A stretch of 64,000 nucleotides of DNA. It comes from Xanthoparmelia taractica. Its lineage: Eukaryota; Ascomycota; Lecanoromycetes; Lecanorales; Parmeliaceae. Positions 1-13,974 of the stretch are shown piece after piece (position 1 is the stretch's first letter; each line of letters starts with the position of its first letter). The notes beneath the pieces were generated by a model. It had not been told where the DNA came from and ran no database searches. It saw only the letters and a program-made list of their open reading frames with translations. Where the stretch lies: positions 52,263 to 116,262 of the forward strand of contig JANQBS010000123.1 of the NCBI GenBank assembly GCA_033085395.1. The letters run 5' to 3'. The position numbers and the translations under genes are program-made.

Positions 1-379
1 CTCGTAATATCTGGAAGGACCTTACCTAATCGTATTGTTAATTTCAGGTCGTATGATTGCCGCTTCGGGACGTATCCAAGTTGTCATAGACGATTGAAAT
101 GTGGCAGGTCCCGGGGTAAGTGATTATATTTGAAGATAATAAGTACGAAATTACTAATAAACATAGTTCAAATCCCGGCTGAGCCCATACGTTTATTTTT
201 TATTTTTTATTTCACTTCTTTATTACTTCTCTTTATAAAGCTAACGATTTCTAGTTTTAAAATAATTAATAAAGCGTTTATATATTAAAGTTTAGATATT
301 AATATAGATTAAGTATAATAAATAAAATAAAATATAGTTTTAATTATAATAGTTTAATTATAATAGTTAGAAGAACTTA

Positions 380-1110
380 TTAAAATATAAAATATAGAGT
401 AGTTATATAGCTAAGAAGTACTAGTTAGAAAAGCGAAATTATAAGTTTCGTCTTAGCGTGTTACGTAACTTAAATGTTAATACTTTCTCTCGAGCGTATT
501 CTCGTAGATCTTTATTCTCTAGTAATTTCTCTCGAGTATTTTCTTATAAAAGTTAAGTAAATAAAATAAAATAAAATATAAAGATTAAGTAACTAATATA
601 AAGATTAAAATATTTTATTAGAGATATTTTTAAACGTAAAATAACTTATATAAGATTTTAAATTAATAAATTTTAAAATTTAAATATAATTAGCGCGAAA
701 AAAAAATTATATTTATAATATCTTATTTTTATTAAAAAATAATAATTAAAGTAAAAAGTATTAATAAATTTAGAGTTTAGAAATAATTATATTAAAAGAG
801 AAAAAATACTAATATTCGATTTAATACTTTATATAAATACTTTACTTATTATTAAAAAACGATTATTTAAAAAATTTCTTTTAAGTTTAATAAATATATA
901 TTAAAAAATTAAAAAATAAAATAAAATTCTTTTAGTTATATTTAATTAATTATAAAATATCTATTATAGATTAGCGAGTTCTTACTTAATAATCTTAGAA
1001 AGATTATTAGACTAGTTATTAATCGCTAATTAAAAAAAAATTAAGCTATTTAAAATATAGATTCTACTCTTCTATAGATTAATTAATAGTTTTTCTTCTT
1101 TTTATATAAA
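380..1110 (+). repeat. Diverged transposon copy A
   Basis: Two blocks of this segment (about 380-465 and 1030-1110) match, in the same order and orientation, blocks at about 13,975-14,085 and 14,515-14,620. Shared strings include aagaagtacta with an agcg...ttagcgtgt context, and a tagatt..actctt..tatagattaattaata context. Differences are mostly transitions, as expected after RIP. It is either a second insertion of one element or one end of a long element; the boundaries are not resolved. Confidence 0.6.
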
Positions 1111-1557
1111 ATTTTAATAAATAATAATAACGTCTCTTTTTATATTAATATTAGATTTAATAATTTCTTATCTTTACTTCTATTATTATATTATAAATAA
1201 TTTAATATTAATATTTAATTTACTAGCTTCGACTATTAAGAATACGTTACTAATTAATAACTTTAATATAAACTTATTCTTAATTAAATTATCTTTATTA
1301 GACTTAATAATAAATCGAAATATATTATTAAAAGTAATAAATACTAAGATATTCGCTTATTAATATTTATTTATTAATAAATATTAAACAACGTTAAATA
1401 AGCTTATTAAGTCGTATAAATCTTAATTAATAGTAATTATATTAACGATAAAAGTATCGAAATCGATATAAGCTAATTCGAAAAAATCTTTATTATTAGC
1501 GCTATCGACTCTACGCTAAGATATATTCTCTCGATAAGATATATTAATAAATATTTA

Positions 1558-2166
1558 ATTAATACTATATTTAAAAAGTGTAACATCAAATGAGGTGTAA
1601 GGTTAGTTAGTTAATTAAGTGTCTAATTCTTGTTTATTCTAAGTTGGAAAATTCTATCTAAGTTAGGGCCAGCCAAGCACTTTTCCTTAGCCAAGCACTT
1701 GCCTTAGTCGATCTTGATTGGCTTGGCAAATTAACTTGACAAATGCGATTTCGTAACAGCATTCACCGAAATAGAAGAAAAAGCGAGCGACCTCGCTTGC
1801 TATATACATGTAGAAAAACCTTACCAATCAAGCAAATCCGTTGGTGGTAGCATACTAAAATTAGCGAGAAGTTAGTGATAGTAAGGTCTTTTTGACGGCC
1901 AAACCATATAGTTAGAATGCCAGTCAGAATGCTAGTTAGTACACAAACACCGAGTATTAATCAACAGCAATAGCCACAAAACATTGTCACGAAATCGCAC
2001 TTGCCAAGCCAATCAAGATCGGCTAAGGTAAGTGCTTGGCTAAGGGAAAGTGCTTGGCTGGCCCTAACTTAGATAGAATTTTCCAACTTAGAATAACCAA
2101 GAATTAGACACCCAATTGACTAACTGACCTTACAACCCATTTGCTGTTACAGTATAGTAGCAACGC
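1558..2166. mobile_element. Fold-back / MITE-like element with about 180-bp inverted arms
   Basis: The left arm (about 1579-1758) and right arm (about 1985-2151) are long inverted copies of each other, containing gtgtctaattctt, ggccagccaagcac and gattggcttggc in the left orientation. The arms start with TGTAAC and end with GTAACA or GTGACA. Beyond the core the right arm continues as gtatagtagcaacgc, which also borders the third copy at 9475, so the true ends probably include it; the left end there is degraded. The loop (1759-1984) carries no gene. Base composition is normal, so the element is younger than RIP or too short for it. No clear target-site duplication is visible, so the transposon class is open. 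Confidence 0.75.
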
Positions 2167-2340
2167 ACATTGTTACCCCCCTCCAACAACCACACAAACG
2201 TTACCGAGTAGAGGGGAGTTATTTCCCGGTCGACAATACTCGTTGAACGTTTAAATACAGCGGTGAGGTGAGTAGATGTAGTGTTGCTATGATATTGAGT
2301 GTGTTTAATGTTTCCCACTTTATTCATAAAGACATTAATA
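2167..2340. other. GC-normal island beside the fold-back element
   Basis: About 170 bp with normal base composition, containing gttacccccc and, near 2281-2295, gtgttgctatgatat, which is an inverted near-match to the end of the adjacent fold-back element. It may be part of a nested small repeat. A 65-codon reading frame on the minus strand here has no protein-like features. Confidence 0.4.
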
Positions 2341-3817
2341 ACGTAGCGATATTATGCTTTTTGAAACGACCTCTTCTTTTTACGGGCAAGTTTAACTAAA
2401 AAGATGGAGATACGATTACGAAAGTAAGTGTAGATGTAGGCGTAGATATAATAGCTCGAATTTTAGCTGCTTTCTCCTTATATTTCTACATTAACTTAGA
2501 GATATTATTAAGATTCTTAATATTATATTACTAATTATATTCAAAATTATATATTTTTATCTTATTAGATATTCTATAGTTAGATTACGTTTCTTCTTAA
2601 TAATTCGTTTATTAAAAAATTATTCGATTTCTAAGTTAATAGTATTATCGTTATTAATAGAAATAGATAAGATATATTAAGGTCGAGGGCGCTAAAAAGA
2701 GTTATTCTATAGCGTAGAATAAGGCTTTAATTATACTATTATAAAAATAGAATATATTCTTTATTTTATAAAAATAGTAAATCTATAGACGAGTCTATCT
2801 ATTCTATTTATTATCTAAAAAGAATTAATATATTATTATAATAATTTATTAATAATATTAAGAGTAGATAGAATCTTATAGTCTTTATATAGTTAAAGAA
2901 GTACTTATTCTTCTACTCTAAAAAATATTAATTAATACTTTCTATCGTAATAAAATTTATTAAATAATTAAGTAAAATTAATAATATCTTTAATTATAAT
3001 TCGTATAGAGACGTAATCGATTTTAATTAATAAACGTAATAAATTTAAAAATCTATTTAAAGTAAAATCGTAGATTACTTCGCTCGATATAATTCTAATC
3101 TTAAAAGAGACGAAGTTATTTAAAAAGATCTATATTCGTAATAGAACTTTCGATTATAAAGAAGATCTATTAAGAACATATATAAAGTATTTTAAAGCTA
3201 TCTCAGTAGTCTAATTAATACGTTCGCTCGTATTATTAATCTACGAATAATAGACTATTAAATAAAGTAGAGAAATCTTTAATAATTTAAAAAGCGATTC
3301 TTAAAGCTTCGAAAGAAATTTCTTATCTCGATCGCTAATAATAATTTTTAGGATTTTTTAATTAATAATATTAAGTCGATTTAGAAGTACTTTTATCTAA
3401 TTAAATACTTTTTAAGTTAATTTATTAAAGATTAATTAAATAATTTTAATAAACTTATAAATAATAAATATAATTTAATTTAATTTATAATTTAAGAGAG
3501 ATAATATTAAAATAAAGTTAATAGTTAGAGTATAAAAGGACACGGACGGAGATAAGATTAATTATAAGCTATCGTAAGATACGTGTCTTCTTATCTATAG
3601 TATTAAACACTTTAGATAATATCGAATAAAGTCTTATAAGTATTTTATAATTTTATGAATATATTAGAATAAGATAACGATTTTATAATATCTTTAAAAG
3701 CTAGAATATTCTTTCTTATATATTAAAGTAAGAATATTTTTTATTAGTAAGAAGGGAATATAAAGTTATTATTAACTAGTAGTTCTATTAATATGAAAGA
3801 TGAGATCTCGCTAAAGA

Positions 3818-3886
3818 CTTTGCTACTCTTACTATTAATTTCCTTTCGGCCGAGACGAAAAATAGGAATTAGCATCAGTAGCAAAG
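3818..3886. repeat. Imperfect palindrome in an un-RIPed island
   Basis: The arms begin ctttgctact and end agtagcaaag, about 29 nt each with some mismatches, around a cgg-cc-gag centre. The surrounding 3790-3930 segment has more normal base composition than its neighbours. It is flanked by related direct strings (atgaaagat near 3793 and 3902). It could be a very small transposon relic; function unknown. Confidence 0.4.
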
Positions 3887-6800
3887 AGATGCTTTCCCCA
3901 CATGAAAGATAGAGAAGCTACGTTCTCGCTGACTAGACTTTTATTAATATCGAGCTATAAAGAAATTCTTTTTTAATAATTATCTTATTAATAATCTTAA
4001 ATGCACTTATTATTAAATATAGCACTTATTTCTATTAGACTCGTCGTGAAAATATTAGTATAGAGAGTATCTAACTTCGAATAATAATAAGATAATAAAT
4101 TATCTCTATTTAGACTTATAAGCCTTAATAGAGCATTAAATATAATATGCTCTCTACTAGATTTATAAGAGATAGTTAGATTAAATTGTCTTAAGAATTA
4201 AGTAGCTCGAATTAAACGAATATTTATTCGCATTATTAAAATAATTAAAATAATCGAATTTTATTTTATAATAATAGAGTAATTAATTTATATTCTTAAA
4301 GAATATTTTAAAGATTTAATTATATATCTTATTTTTTTTAGATATTAAATAAGATTAGTAATTTTTAATTTAATAGACTAATAATTTCTCTCTATTATAA
4401 TTAGAAGTCTTAATAAAAAAAGAATAGACTTCATCTCTACACGAGAAGATTATTTATTTCTACTTTCGTCTACTTTAATATAAAAGACTATCGTCTCGAA
4501 ATTAAATTCTTTTAAAATATTTAAATTAATTTATAAAGTTCGAGTATTATTAAAATATATTAAAATCGTTAATTATAATAGTGCTTTTTAGAGAAGCTAA
4601 AAAGAAGTTAATTGCTTTTTTAACGTTATAGATAACTTTATTTTAAAAGAGTGTTACTTTCTCTAACGTTTAGCGTTTAATACTTCTTTAAGAAATAGTA
4701 TTTTAAGCTTCTATAAGAATTAAGTTAATTATATATAAAAATAAACGTATTAACGTAAGTAATCGATTAATCTTAAGTAATATTCGAGTTCTTTTAAAAT
4801 ATTAAGATATTATAATTTTAAAATAGCTTTAAGCTTATCTTTTAGTGAAGTTAAGTTAAAGAAATTAACTTTTTTATTTAATAAATTAATATTCGATTAT
4901 CTTAAAAAGATCTTTATAAAAGAAATAATAATATTAAATTTCACGAAAAACTTAAATAATTAACGAAGATCTTATAAGTGCTATTAAAAAAATTCTAATA
5001 CTCGTAATTATATTATTAATATAGACTTTTATATTAAGAATATATCGTAAGATCTTATCGATTTAATGTTAAATATAAGTAATCGAATTTATATAATTTA
5101 TAATCGAAATATTAAAGTTTCTTTAATCTCTATAACTTATAACTATCTCTATATAGCAATAGTTTAAACATATTCGTTATTAATAGAAAAACGAAGTAAT
5201 ATTAATTATTAAAATAAAATTATAATTAGTTAATATCTTAATTATATTCTATTAAAGAGATATTAAATATATATCTCGGAGTAATAAGTTATTTAAATCT
5301 CGAATATTAATTATTAATCTTTTCTTAATAATACTATTAAATAGTATCTTTTATATAACGAATATCGAATAGAAGAAGAATATAGAATCTTTAATTTATT
5401 TAAGTCTTCTCTATTCGTGTAATTTATTAAAGACTTTATTAATTATCTCTCGATTTAATATATCTAAGAAATAGATTTTAATTTTCTTATTAATCTTAAT
5501 TTATTAATTATCTCTTAATAAAAGCTTTATTTATTTCTCTTCTAATATTTTAATAAAGTCGATATCTTATTAGATCTATAAAAATTCGTTAATTAGATCG
5601 ACTAATATAGTTCTAGTCTATATATTCTCGAAAATTATAACTTTATTTAATAACTTATTTTTTTTAATTAATAAAAGAGTTATTTAATTTAAGCTTAAGT
5701 CTATACTTAAATTTATAACTATTTTTATTAAAGCGAATTCGAATTCGATATTAATTTAAAAGTAATTTTCGTAATTTATTTCGAGAATATTTCTAAGCTT
5801 TAATTTCTTTGAAATTTAAATAGATATATTAGAATTATTTCAAACTAGAATTTCAATTATTATATAGTTAATTAAATAAGTAACTATTATTAAATTCGTC
5901 TGCACTATTAACATAAATAAGAAATTACGACCGTTAGATAGATTAATTTCTTTAATCAATAGAATTATCTCGCTATGTGAAGATACGAAAATAAATAATT
6001 TAATATAGATCTTTCTTCGAATAAACTCGCCCCGAGATCGAGTAATAATATTAATCGTGATACTATAACTATTAATTCTTACTTTTTTATTAACTATATT
6101 AATAATAATTTCTTCGGGTCTAATAATATTATTTTTAATAAGTATTTTAATATATAAATTATTAATAATATATAATTTTCTACGTAGATATATAAGTATT
6201 TATCGATTCTAATTATTAATTCCAAGAAGATAGATATCTTACGTAATATACTTCGAAGTCTCATACTTAAAAGTATCAACTCCACGTACTCGCAAAGATA
6301 TTACTATTCTAAAGATAGGTATATTCGAATACTATTAAGAATATTATAATCTATCTATTAAACTTATATTATACTCGATATTAATATAAACTTTATTCTC
6401 TTAATTAATAGAATCGAGTTTAATTATAATTATAATATAAGTTTAATTTTAAAAGATAAAATTATTTCTTAAATTCTAATTAAAAGCGGTAAACTTAATA
6501 ATTTTTAATTGCTTATTAGCGGAGTTAGATAATTTTATAAGTTAGTTATCGAAGTTAAAAGACTTTATAAATTAATTATTAGAGTTAGAAGACTTTATAA
6601 TTACTACTTTATTAATGTAAATATGTTTTCTAGAATAATTAATACGTAAATACTTATGTAATTTAATCTTGAATAAGAAGAATTTCTAATAGTTTCGATA
6701 GTAGGTTTCGATTCTTATAAAGTTAGCAAACTAATTATTATTTAACTATATAGAAAGCTTAGGATTATACTCGAAATTAATATAATATATCTTATTTCTA

Positions 6801-9164
6801 TACTAATCTTCGCCTATAAAGTAAGAATATTCGATATTAGTATTTTCTTTCTAGTAGTTCGAACTTTAAGATTATTCGTTATGCTTAGTACTTTTATTAA
6901 TAGTAGAGACCTAATAAGTAGCTACTTTTAAACGATTTATAGCATTAAATCAAGGTCTTTAATTACTTTAATTTTATCTTAAAGGAAATTACTATTATTA
7001 ATTATCAAATATAGATCGATTCGAGATCGAATTTGATACGTTTAAAGCGACGATTTATAGAGGCTAACGAGGCACTTACTAAGCGTTTTACTACGAATTT
7101 AAATAAATATTCTAATTATTAAATTAATAAGGAAATAACTAAGTTAATTAAGCGTTCTAATTTTTATATTAATTATTAATTTAACGAAAAGACTATTAAA
7201 AGTAAGATCGCTAATATTAATTATAAGAATCTACACTTTGCTAAGATCGAAGTTGTTGAAAAGATTGCTATTATAAACGAGATTAATATTAATTAGAAAT
7301 ATCTCTATTGCTATTACTTCGATTTTAAGAAGAATAATTTTAAGAAGATCTCGTAAAGGTATTCCTCGAAGAAGAAAAAAAAAAGAAAATTTATGTATTC
7401 TCGAATTATATCTATTTGCATAGATTTATTAATTATACTTAAGATTATTTATTTTTTTAAGGAAATTATATAAAGTAGTTTATTTCTTTAATCGTCTTAA
7501 GTTACGTCTTAGCTTAATATTTAAGTTATTATAAATTATATTAAGCTAATTTCCAATATCAATTAAGTTAATATTTTTCGAAGCACGTAAGATCTTTTTT
7601 ATATATTTTTAAGACTCTCTTTTACTAATAATATTTTTTATAATATATCTTTTCTTTAATAACAAATTAATCGCTATATTAATAGATATCTTAAATCGTT
7701 CGATTAATTTTCTATCTCACTTATTTAATTTATTCTTAAGCTTTATAAGACGCTTATTATTATTAAAAAGCTTACTTAATTATTACTTTAAAGTAGATTC
7801 CTTAAAATAAGTCTAGAGATTTATACGAATAAGCTTATCACTCTTAATGCTAGCTACGTTATAAGTATACTTTAAAAATAAATGCATATCTCGAAAATAA
7901 GTCTTCTTTAATATATGCTTTATTGAGAAAGTATCGAAAGCTATCGACTTATTCTTATATATCGAATTGAAGAATCTTACATTACTAGTATTCCACTAAT
8001 GCTACTATAGCATTAATATTATTCTATTCTAGCGATCCTTGCTTATTAGGCGATTTAGATACGCTACGCAAAAGGTCTTATAGAGTAGTTTATTGTTACT
8101 ATAAAAAGCTAGTATTTTACTAATTAACTTCGGTATTTCTAGTTATATTAAAGTTATTTAAAGTATCTTTAAAAGTAGAATTTATGCTTAAATTCGAAAT
8201 AGAATTCGATATAAAGTTCGAATTAATTAAATTATTAAAATTAAAGTTAATAATAAGAGGATTTCTAATAGAAGAATTACTAATAATAGAACTTTTTAAA
8301 GATAAAGAACGAGGTGTATCGTCAATAGAAGGAGATTCTCTTAGTCTTCTTAATAATTAAATACTAGTCTTAAATCTTATTAGAGTAATCTTAAAAATCG
8401 ATCGATTAAGTGCTTAGCTAGTAGATTAGTTATAGCTTAATATCTTAATAAATATAGAACGAGCTCTTGCTCGTGCGTCACGGGCTAATAAAGTTACTTC
8501 TTTTATAATCTCTAAAGGCTTGAAATTAATTTTAATAATATCGGCAATAAATTATTTAATATCGTCGGTGATGAGACTAATAAAAGCGTGCTCGGAATAT
8601 AGAAATTCGTCTATTTGAAAGGCTAAAATAATAGTATCCCGAGAGATAGAATTTAGAGCTAACGAAGCTAGGATAATAGTAGTTTTCTTAATAATGAAAA
8701 TAGAATAATAGCAATCTTCTTGATAATAGAAATAGAATAATAGTAATCTTAATAACGAAGAGATAGCTTTTACATTAATAAGAAAGATTTTTTATTCATA
8801 TAAAGATATATATTATATAAATTCAAATTCTCTCTTATTATGCACTTAAATAGTGTAGTATTTCCTTTCTTTTTCAATTATAGCAAAGATAGTAAGATAT
8901 TGGCAACGTGCTTGAAATAATAGTAATATTATCTATAATAGTAGTAATATCGTGATATAATAATAATGAGTAAGCTATAGCGATAATAATAATAATAGTG
9001 AGTGTAAGGGAGATTTAGTGAGTTTTCGATTCTTCGAATAAGAGTTTCGATAATTTTATATACGAATCTTATTAGATAGAATATAGTTCTTCGCGGAGAA
9101 GGAAAGGGTTAATTCAACGAATATAACAAGTACTAATTAAGCAGATAAAGTAATGATGGAGATA

Positions 9165-9435
9165 CGGGTCGGAAAGGTGTGGTATATTTGATGGTATGGG
9201 ACTAGTTTTTCGAATACTATACCGAAAGGTATAGGATATCCCATACTCCCATTGGGTTTTTAATTAATATATTACGTAATATTTTTTTATATTCTAAAAA
9301 TACGTAAAAAGCTTAAGCGAACGCTTATATAATTATAAAATTCTATAAATAGATTAAAAAGATATAATTTTTTAAAAAAAGTTAAAAAAAGTTAAAAACG
9401 ACTATGTTCAACAGATACCACACCTTTCCGACCCG
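9165..9435. mobile_element. Tc1/mariner-type MITE
   Basis: A perfect 21-bp terminal inverted repeat (CGGGTCGGAAAGGTGTGGTAT at 9165-9185 and its complement at 9415-9435) bounds a 271-bp element with no reading frame. Each end is flanked by TA (9163-9164 and 9436-9437), the target duplication typical of the Tc1/mariner superfamily. Internal smaller palindromes are present (actatacc/ggtatagg; gtatggga/tcccatac). The centre is AT-rich. It must be mobilised by a transposase elsewhere in the genome. Confidence 0.85.
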
Positions 9436-9474
9436 TAGATGGAGAATCTCCTGGAATAGCTACACAGTTATTTA

Positions 9475-9632
9475 GGCGTTGCTACCATACTATAATAGCA
9501 ATAGGTGTTTAATTAGTTGGGTGTCTAATTCTTGATTATTCTAAGTCGGAAAATTCTATCTAAGTCAGGGCCAGCCAAGCACTTGCCTTAGCGGATTTCT
9601 TGATTGGCTTGGTAAGTGCGTTTTCCGTGACA
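9475..9632 (+). repeat. Third copy of the fold-back arm, single
   Basis: This segment matches the arm of the 1558-2166 element in the left-arm orientation: gcgttgctac..atac, gtgtctaattcttg, ggccagccaagcac, gattggcttgg, ending CCGTGACA. It lacks a short internal duplication present in the first arm and has no inverted partner nearby; RIP-type AT-rich sequence begins right after it. It lies only about 40 bp from the mariner MITE. Confidence 0.7.
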
Positions 9633-10901
9633 TTAATCTAATTAATAAATACTCGTCTCTTTAAAAGAATAAAGATTTTATTAAAATATTATAGAATAAA
9701 TAGATAAAGCTTTATCTTTAAGATAATTAGTAATTAAGACTATCTAATAATTAAAAAGCGAAAGTTTATTCTCTCGAGCTAATAAATAAAATAATAATTA
9801 ATAAAATCTTTAATATACTATAATAATAAGATTATTTAAAATATATAAAGTAGCTAACTCTATTTAGCTATTTTATTTTCGTTATCTAGAAAACTCTATT
9901 AAATAGAGAAAGAAAAGATAAAGCTATAATTAATATTTGTAAACTTAATAAAATTATTATTTAATATAAATATTTAGTATCTTTATAATTAGATATTATT
10001 ATAAAACTACTTAATTATATATATTTAGTAGTACTTAATATAGTCTTATTCTTCTACTAATAGCTTATATATCTCGAGTTTTATTATATATTTACTATAG
10101 TTACTTATCGCGAATAAGAAATATTTAATATTCTAATTATAGACTATATAAATCTAATTATCTACGTATATAGAAGAATTAATTATATTTTAAAAACTCT
10201 TAAGAATTTCGCTTAAATCTATATTAATAATACTATTATTAATTTTAAAAGTTTCTCTAAATATATATATTATTTAAAAAAACTTTTAACTTCTAATTAA
10301 ATATAATATTTTAACTACTTCTAAAAAGATTTTTCTAAAATATCTAGATATTAATCTATTTAATTAATATATTAATTCTTTTAAAATAATTATTATAAAT
10401 ATTAAACTTAAAGCGATTACTAAGCTAAATTATTTATAATTCTAAAAGATTTAGAGTATTATCTCGATCTTATAGACTATCTTTATAGCTTAGTTTATTA
10501 CTATATATAATTTATAATATCTTTATAGAATCTTAAAATAAAGCTTTTAAGAGAAGCTTTATTAAAAGATAATCTATATTATATTTATTTATCTCGCTTT
10601 AAATTATCTCTATTAAATAAAATAAAGAAAACTAATTTTAATAATTTATAATCTACTTTATCTTAGTCTTCTATACTTATTTATTATAATTCTAATAAAT
10701 TAATTTAAATAGATTTAGATATTTTAAAAGAGTTCGATTTTAGAGCTTAAATCTTTTCTATTAAAAATCAAGAATTTAATTTTAACTTAACTTTAAAATA
10801 ATCTTTATGTACTATAATTTTAATAATTATATTTCTTTCTCGAGATTTAATTTAAACTAAATATAATTACTAGCTAATAGAGCTAGAAGTAATAGACTTT
10901 A

Positions 10902-11065
10902 TGTTATGGAAAATGGTCTTGGGATTGATAGTTGAAAAGTCTATAGAATTCTAAGGGCCGCAGTGGCGGAGATCATGCTGAGAAACTAATACAAATTTGG
11001 CCTAGCCTCCCCGATTCTTCCCCGATCTTCCCGAAATGCCTTTGGCATACAGAAATACCGTGACA
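10902..11065. mobile_element. Probable solo LTR, 164 bp
   Basis: A GC-normal island begins TGTTATGG and ends CCGTGACA, i.e. 5'-TG...CA-3' with short inverted ends differing only by transitions. It is flanked on both sides by the 5-bp string CTTTA (10897-10901 and 11066-11070). TG..CA ends plus a 5-bp duplication are the usual marks of a solo LTR left after recombination of a retrotransposon. The interior has no reading frame. A small TIR element is the alternative. Confidence 0.7.
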
Positions 11066-13974
11066 CTTTATCTAGATACTTAAGAAATTAAGGTATCTAA
11101 TAAACTTATTAAAATATATTAATATTATTTTAATAGATTATTCTACTATTCTAGATATTATAAAATAATTATTAATTATCTTAATAAGTTCTATTATAAG
11201 AATAAGTGTTTATCTTATTAGAGCTTTTTAATTTCTTAGATAATATTTTCTTAATATTCGATATAAGCTTTAAAAAGAGTATATCGCTTTTAATATATTT
11301 TTAAGACTTATAAATACTAATAAAATATCTTTTTAATACTACATTTATAAAGATAAATTCTTTATTTCTTAAAGATCTAAAAGAAGACTATAAAATAGAT
11401 ATATTCTATATTAGAATCTTAGCTTTAATAGCTAAGAATAAGAATACTAACGAGAACGTTATTAGTCTTTCTTTATTTATAATAAATATATCGATAATAC
11501 TATATAGAAATGTTAAAATATATTTTAAAGTATAATTAAAAATATTCTAGAAATCGCTTATAGAGATAGCTATTTAGAATTCGAAAGATTTTATTAAAAG
11601 CTAATATCTTATTAATATATTTATAGACTTGTAAAATATTTTCGATAGTTTATTAGATTTTACTCGTAATATCTTATTTTCTAAATATAAAGATATCGTT
11701 CTTATAGCTCTTTATAGTCAATTAAGTTATTATTAATATTGTTTTATACGTGTATATTAAACTTTATTCTAACTTTATCGAAATTCATAAAAACGTTTAA
11801 TTTTATTCTTTTTAAAATAGATAAATTTATAAAAAAACTATTCTATCGCTTAATAGACTTAATATTATAAACTAAGAAATTCTTAAGATTTTACTCTTCG
11901 ATTATAATAGAAAATTTCTTTTTAAATTTTAATTAAAACTCTTTAAAAAGCTTAATATAGAATTACTTTATTCGACTATCTATTATTTCTAGATAAATAG
12001 AAATAATAAGAGAACTAATTAGATAGCTAAAATAGTATTATAATTCTATCTATATACTATATAGAATCTTACTTTCTAGTTATCTATTCTCTCTTATATA
12101 TAGACTTTATTATATAATTCAATCTCTTCTACAATTTATAAGATATCAAATAAATTAGTTTATAGATTTTAATCTAATTAATCTCTCGACTTATTTAGAA
12201 ATTTAATAATACTATAATCTATCGTTACTTATATTTAGATAACTAACGCTATTATATTCGTCTAGATAAATTAAAAATATTACTATAATTAAAAATATTA
12301 ATTAATACTTCTCTAATAGAGCGATTAGACTTATTTACGTTCATATAAAGACTATTCTATCTTCGCTATTACTACTATTATTATTATAACTGAACTATTT
12401 TAATAGTATATCAATTTATTCGAAATATTATAAAAAGTCGATAAATAGATCTATAAATCAGCTATTCTTAAGTATTAAAATATATATTTTATCTTTAGTA
12501 TTATCTAGTTAGAGTCTATCTCTATATCTAGCTTTAATCTATATAGTTATTCTATTTCTAATTAACTAGAAAGCGTATATATAAAAGAGAATACTAATAA
12601 ATATAAATTCTAGAAAGTTAAATATATTTTTAAATAAGCGAATTATTTATAAAAGTAAGAAATTTATTATATATTATCTTATTAGATAGCTTGACTATAG
12701 TTTTAAATATAATTAACAATATAATATAAAAGATCTCTTTAACTCTAACGAATTAGTATAGTAATATAAGTATATAATTACTACTACTAATATTATTTAA
12801 CTATATTTATATATATCTGCAAATCTAAAAAGTTTCTACTAAATTTAAAATTACTAATCGCGCGACTTAAATTAAAATTAAGAATTTCATCGAATTAGTA
12901 ACTTTATTAAATATTTACGCGAATTTTATAGAATTCGTTAAGTTAGTAACTTTAACTTTATTATTAATACGATTTTAATATAGTTAATAAATTTTATTTA
13001 CTATTAATATTAGTTATATAATTTAGCTCTATATTTAATTTTATATAATTTCTTTTATAATCAACGATAATATTCGATAGCGATATATAGCGATAATTCT
13101 CAACGTTATTTCGAAATAGATCTCGGGATTATAAATTTTAAATCAAATTCTCGCGGGAATAATACCCGAAGTAATACCCGAAGTAATTCGTAATATATAT
13201 TATTAAGTACTTGCTACGGGGCCTTACGAGGACTTTACGTATAAAATTTAATATTACTTTACTTATTAAATCGTGCTAATTATACTAATAATAACTCTAT
13301 TTACTAAATTTTCGAGTAGTTATTAATTTGATTAAATTTTATCGATATAAACGAATAAGACTAAGTAGGCTAAATATATTAAATCGTATTAATTATACGA
13401 ACCCTATAGAATTCGTACGGAAATAAACTTTTTAAATTTGTAGATATATACTTATACTATATCTATTTACATTATTATACTACTATATTTAAACAACTTA
13501 ATAAGTTTTATTAATCGAGCTATATACTTCTTAACTTAGTAGCGTTTATATAGTTTATTTAAGAAATTTTAATTATAGTTCTTATTATAGAATTAGTATT
13601 TAACTAATTAGTATTGTAATTACTTCTAAAACATATACTTTCGATCGTTATTATAACTTTATTACTATTAATATCGTCGTCTAAATAATAATAATATTAT
13701 TAACGAATTTCGCTCGAAATTCGCTATAAATAATAAAAAAATAATAATATTAAAATAGTAATAATAAGATAATAATAATAATATTAAAAATTAAGAATTT
13801 TAATTAGATTTATAATATTAATTTTAAGTATATATACGATTAAGCGAGATCGCTTATTTTTTCTTATTACTATAGAATATTATTATAATTTTTATTATAT
13901 ATTTTCTATATAGTAAATATCTTTATTAAATACTTAGAAAGCGCGATTAAAAAGATCGAGAAGATTAAGCTAAA

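Noticed and set aside
168..190. tRNA-like 3' end (gttcaaatcccgg...gagccca)
   Set aside because: The T-loop-like string has no pairing 5' stem, no acceptor complement and no D-arm or A-box upstream, so it is not an intact tRNA gene.
2130..2327. 65-codon minus-strand frame in a GC-normal island
   Set aside because: It overlaps a repeat arm and has no protein-like composition or family features.
6094..6285. 63-codon frame in the AT-rich block
   Set aside because: It is a run of I/L/Y/K codons expected from AT-rich DNA, not a gene.
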